From an uncultured Gammaproteobacteria bacterium (lineage in GTDB: Bacteria > Pseudomonadota > Gammaproteobacteria > Coxiellales > Coxiellaceae), in assembly GCA_903870185.1 (NCBI GenBank), contig CAIQCE010000216.1, forward strand, positions 1 to 5,996: DNA of 5,996 nucleotides, read 5' to 3'. Positions 5,229-5,996 of this stretch are shown piece by piece. The position numbers were made by a program, and so were the translations under genes. A model generated the notes under the pieces. It saw only the letters and a list, made by a program, of their open reading frames with translations, ran no database searches and had not been told where the DNA came from. Position 1 is the stretch's first letter; each line of letters opens with the position of its first letter.

Positions 5229-5996
5229 TGGTCTTGTAGAAATATTTTTTTTAATTTATCGGATTGACTCTCTATGCTCAACTCAAAATCATTTCGCATT
5301 TTCAAAATATTATTTTGAAATCCACGGTATTCAACACTGTCGATATTAGAAGAGATATTTTTCACAACATTTACTACATCTTCATAATCGTTACAAAGCC
5401 ATCCAAAAGGACCATATTTATTGAAATAATAACTGAGCATATCATTTTTGATCGCAATTATTGGCTTTACATAATTGACGGCATCAAACAATATTCCACT
5501 GACTGATAATTTATAAGAGTCTACTGGATAAAAAAGAACAAGAAAGTCAATATTCATAAAATATTGTTTATATTCAATTTCACTTAGAGGAAAATCTTTT
5601 GATGCAATTGACACAATTCCATTAATGAATTGATTCATACCCTCATCCACAAAATGACCTATATATTGAAATTCAACATTCTTCATATCGAAATTCGTAA
5701 CAAGATACTTGGCCATTTGGAAAAAATAATGTGATCCTTTGTCTCTAGAAGCCACACCCGCACAAGCAAATACAATTTTATTGGGGGCGCCTGTTAATTT
5801 TATCCCATTGACATTATGCGAATCGAACGCTTCATTCGAAAAATAATCATTTAATCCTCGCGCAGAATTATCAGTAGATGCTCGATGTGCACAAAATATC
5901 TCCCATGAATAAATATATTTCTTAAGATAAGGAAATAACTGAATCAAATTGTTTTCAATATATTTTCCTACTAGCAAATATTTAATATTTTTTAAA
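5225..5996 (-). CDS. Glycosyltransferase, GT-B type (GT1/GT4-like), C-terminal part; 5' end outside window
   Basis: The frame stays open to the right edge, so the first TTG in it (5977) is an internal Leu codon and the true start lies beyond the window. About 257 residues are visible. They resemble the C-terminal, donor-binding half of a GT-B glycosyltransferase: the strand and loop FACAGVASRDKGSHYFF (around 5770-5720), a family-typical KG after a Gly-rich turn; VEFQYIGHF; then NIDFLVLFYPVD, and SGILFDAVNYVKPII (around 5500-5456), where GT1/GT4 enzymes carry the nucleotide-sugar contact region. The usual E-x7-E glutamates are not obvious, so donor and linkage cannot be read. It is expected to act at the cytoplasmic face of the inner membrane, adding a sugar to a lipid-linked glycan; no membrane segment is visible in this part. 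Codon use is much more AT-rich than in hddA/gmhA. Its stop overlaps the SDR start as ATGA. Confidence 0.72.
   Translation of the reverse strand, partial: LKNIKYLLVGKYIENNLIQLFPYLKKYIYSWEIFCAHRASTDNSARGLNDYFSNEAFDSHNVNGIKLTGAPNKIVFACAGVASRDKGSHYFFQMAKYLVTNFDMKNVEFQYIGHFVDEGMNQFINGIVSIASKDFPLSEIEYKQYFMNIDFLVLFYPVDSYKLSVSGILFDAVNYVKPIIAIKNDMLSYYFNKYGPFGWLCNDYEDVVNVVKNISSNIDSVEYRGFQNNILKMRNDFELSIESQSDKLKKIFLQDQ

Noticed and set aside
5975..5977. TTG at 5977 as the glycosyltransferase start
   Set aside because: The frame remains open to the window edge (in-frame codons for Leu-Lys-Asn-Ile-Lys-Tyr precede it), and the protein lacks its N-terminal domain, so the gene is cut by the window.

Overview
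The window is a dense run of eight genes, all read from the minus strand, so transcription runs from high to low coordinates. Neighbours overlap by 1 to 8 bases or are separated by at most 54 bases. It looks like the interior of a surface-polysaccharide locus (O-antigen, capsule or other heptose-containing glycan) of a Gram-negative bacterium. The sequence does not identify the species. The Gram-negative assignment is an inference from the gene content; a related GDP-heptose pathway also exists in some Gram-positives that carry glycosylated S-layers.

In transcription order the genes are: the C-terminal part of a GT-B-type glycosyltransferase (5225-5996, cut by the right edge); an RmlD-like SDR, probably a 4-keto-sugar reductase (4347-5228); a GDP-mannose/GDP-heptose 4,6-dehydratase (3323-4354); then, after a 54-base AT-rich spacer, hddA (2240-3268), gmhA (1659-2243), hddC (973-1659) and gmhB (413-976). 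After a 40-base spacer comes the N-terminal part of a second 4,6-dehydratase of the Gmd family (1-372, cut by the left edge).

The central four genes form a complete route from sedoheptulose 7-phosphate to GDP-D-glycero-alpha-D-manno-heptose: GmhA (isomerase), HddA (1-kinase), GmhB (7-phosphatase) and HddC (guanylyltransferase). The dehydratase and the SDR beside them are the two enzyme types needed to turn that product into GDP-6-deoxy-D-manno-heptose. From memory, the order reductase, dehydratase, kinase, isomerase, nucleotidyltransferase, phosphatase matches wcbJ-wcbK-wcbL-gmhA-wcbM-wcbN of the Burkholderia pseudomallei 6-deoxy-heptan capsule. The most likely reading is therefore a 6-deoxy-heptose (or related modified heptose) supply cassette, a glycosyltransferase on one side, and on the other a Gmd-type enzyme that may open a second, GDP-mannose-derived branch (GDP-rhamnose, GDP-fucose or similar).

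I found no RNA gene, insertion sequence, CRISPR array, convincing terminator or promoter. No stretch over 300 bases lacks a gene. The region is of good accessory-locus interest, but the pathway is already known. The less routine points are a GmhB lacking most of the usual zinc ligands, two different 4,6-dehydratases in one locus, and a small out-of-frame ORF over the gmd start.
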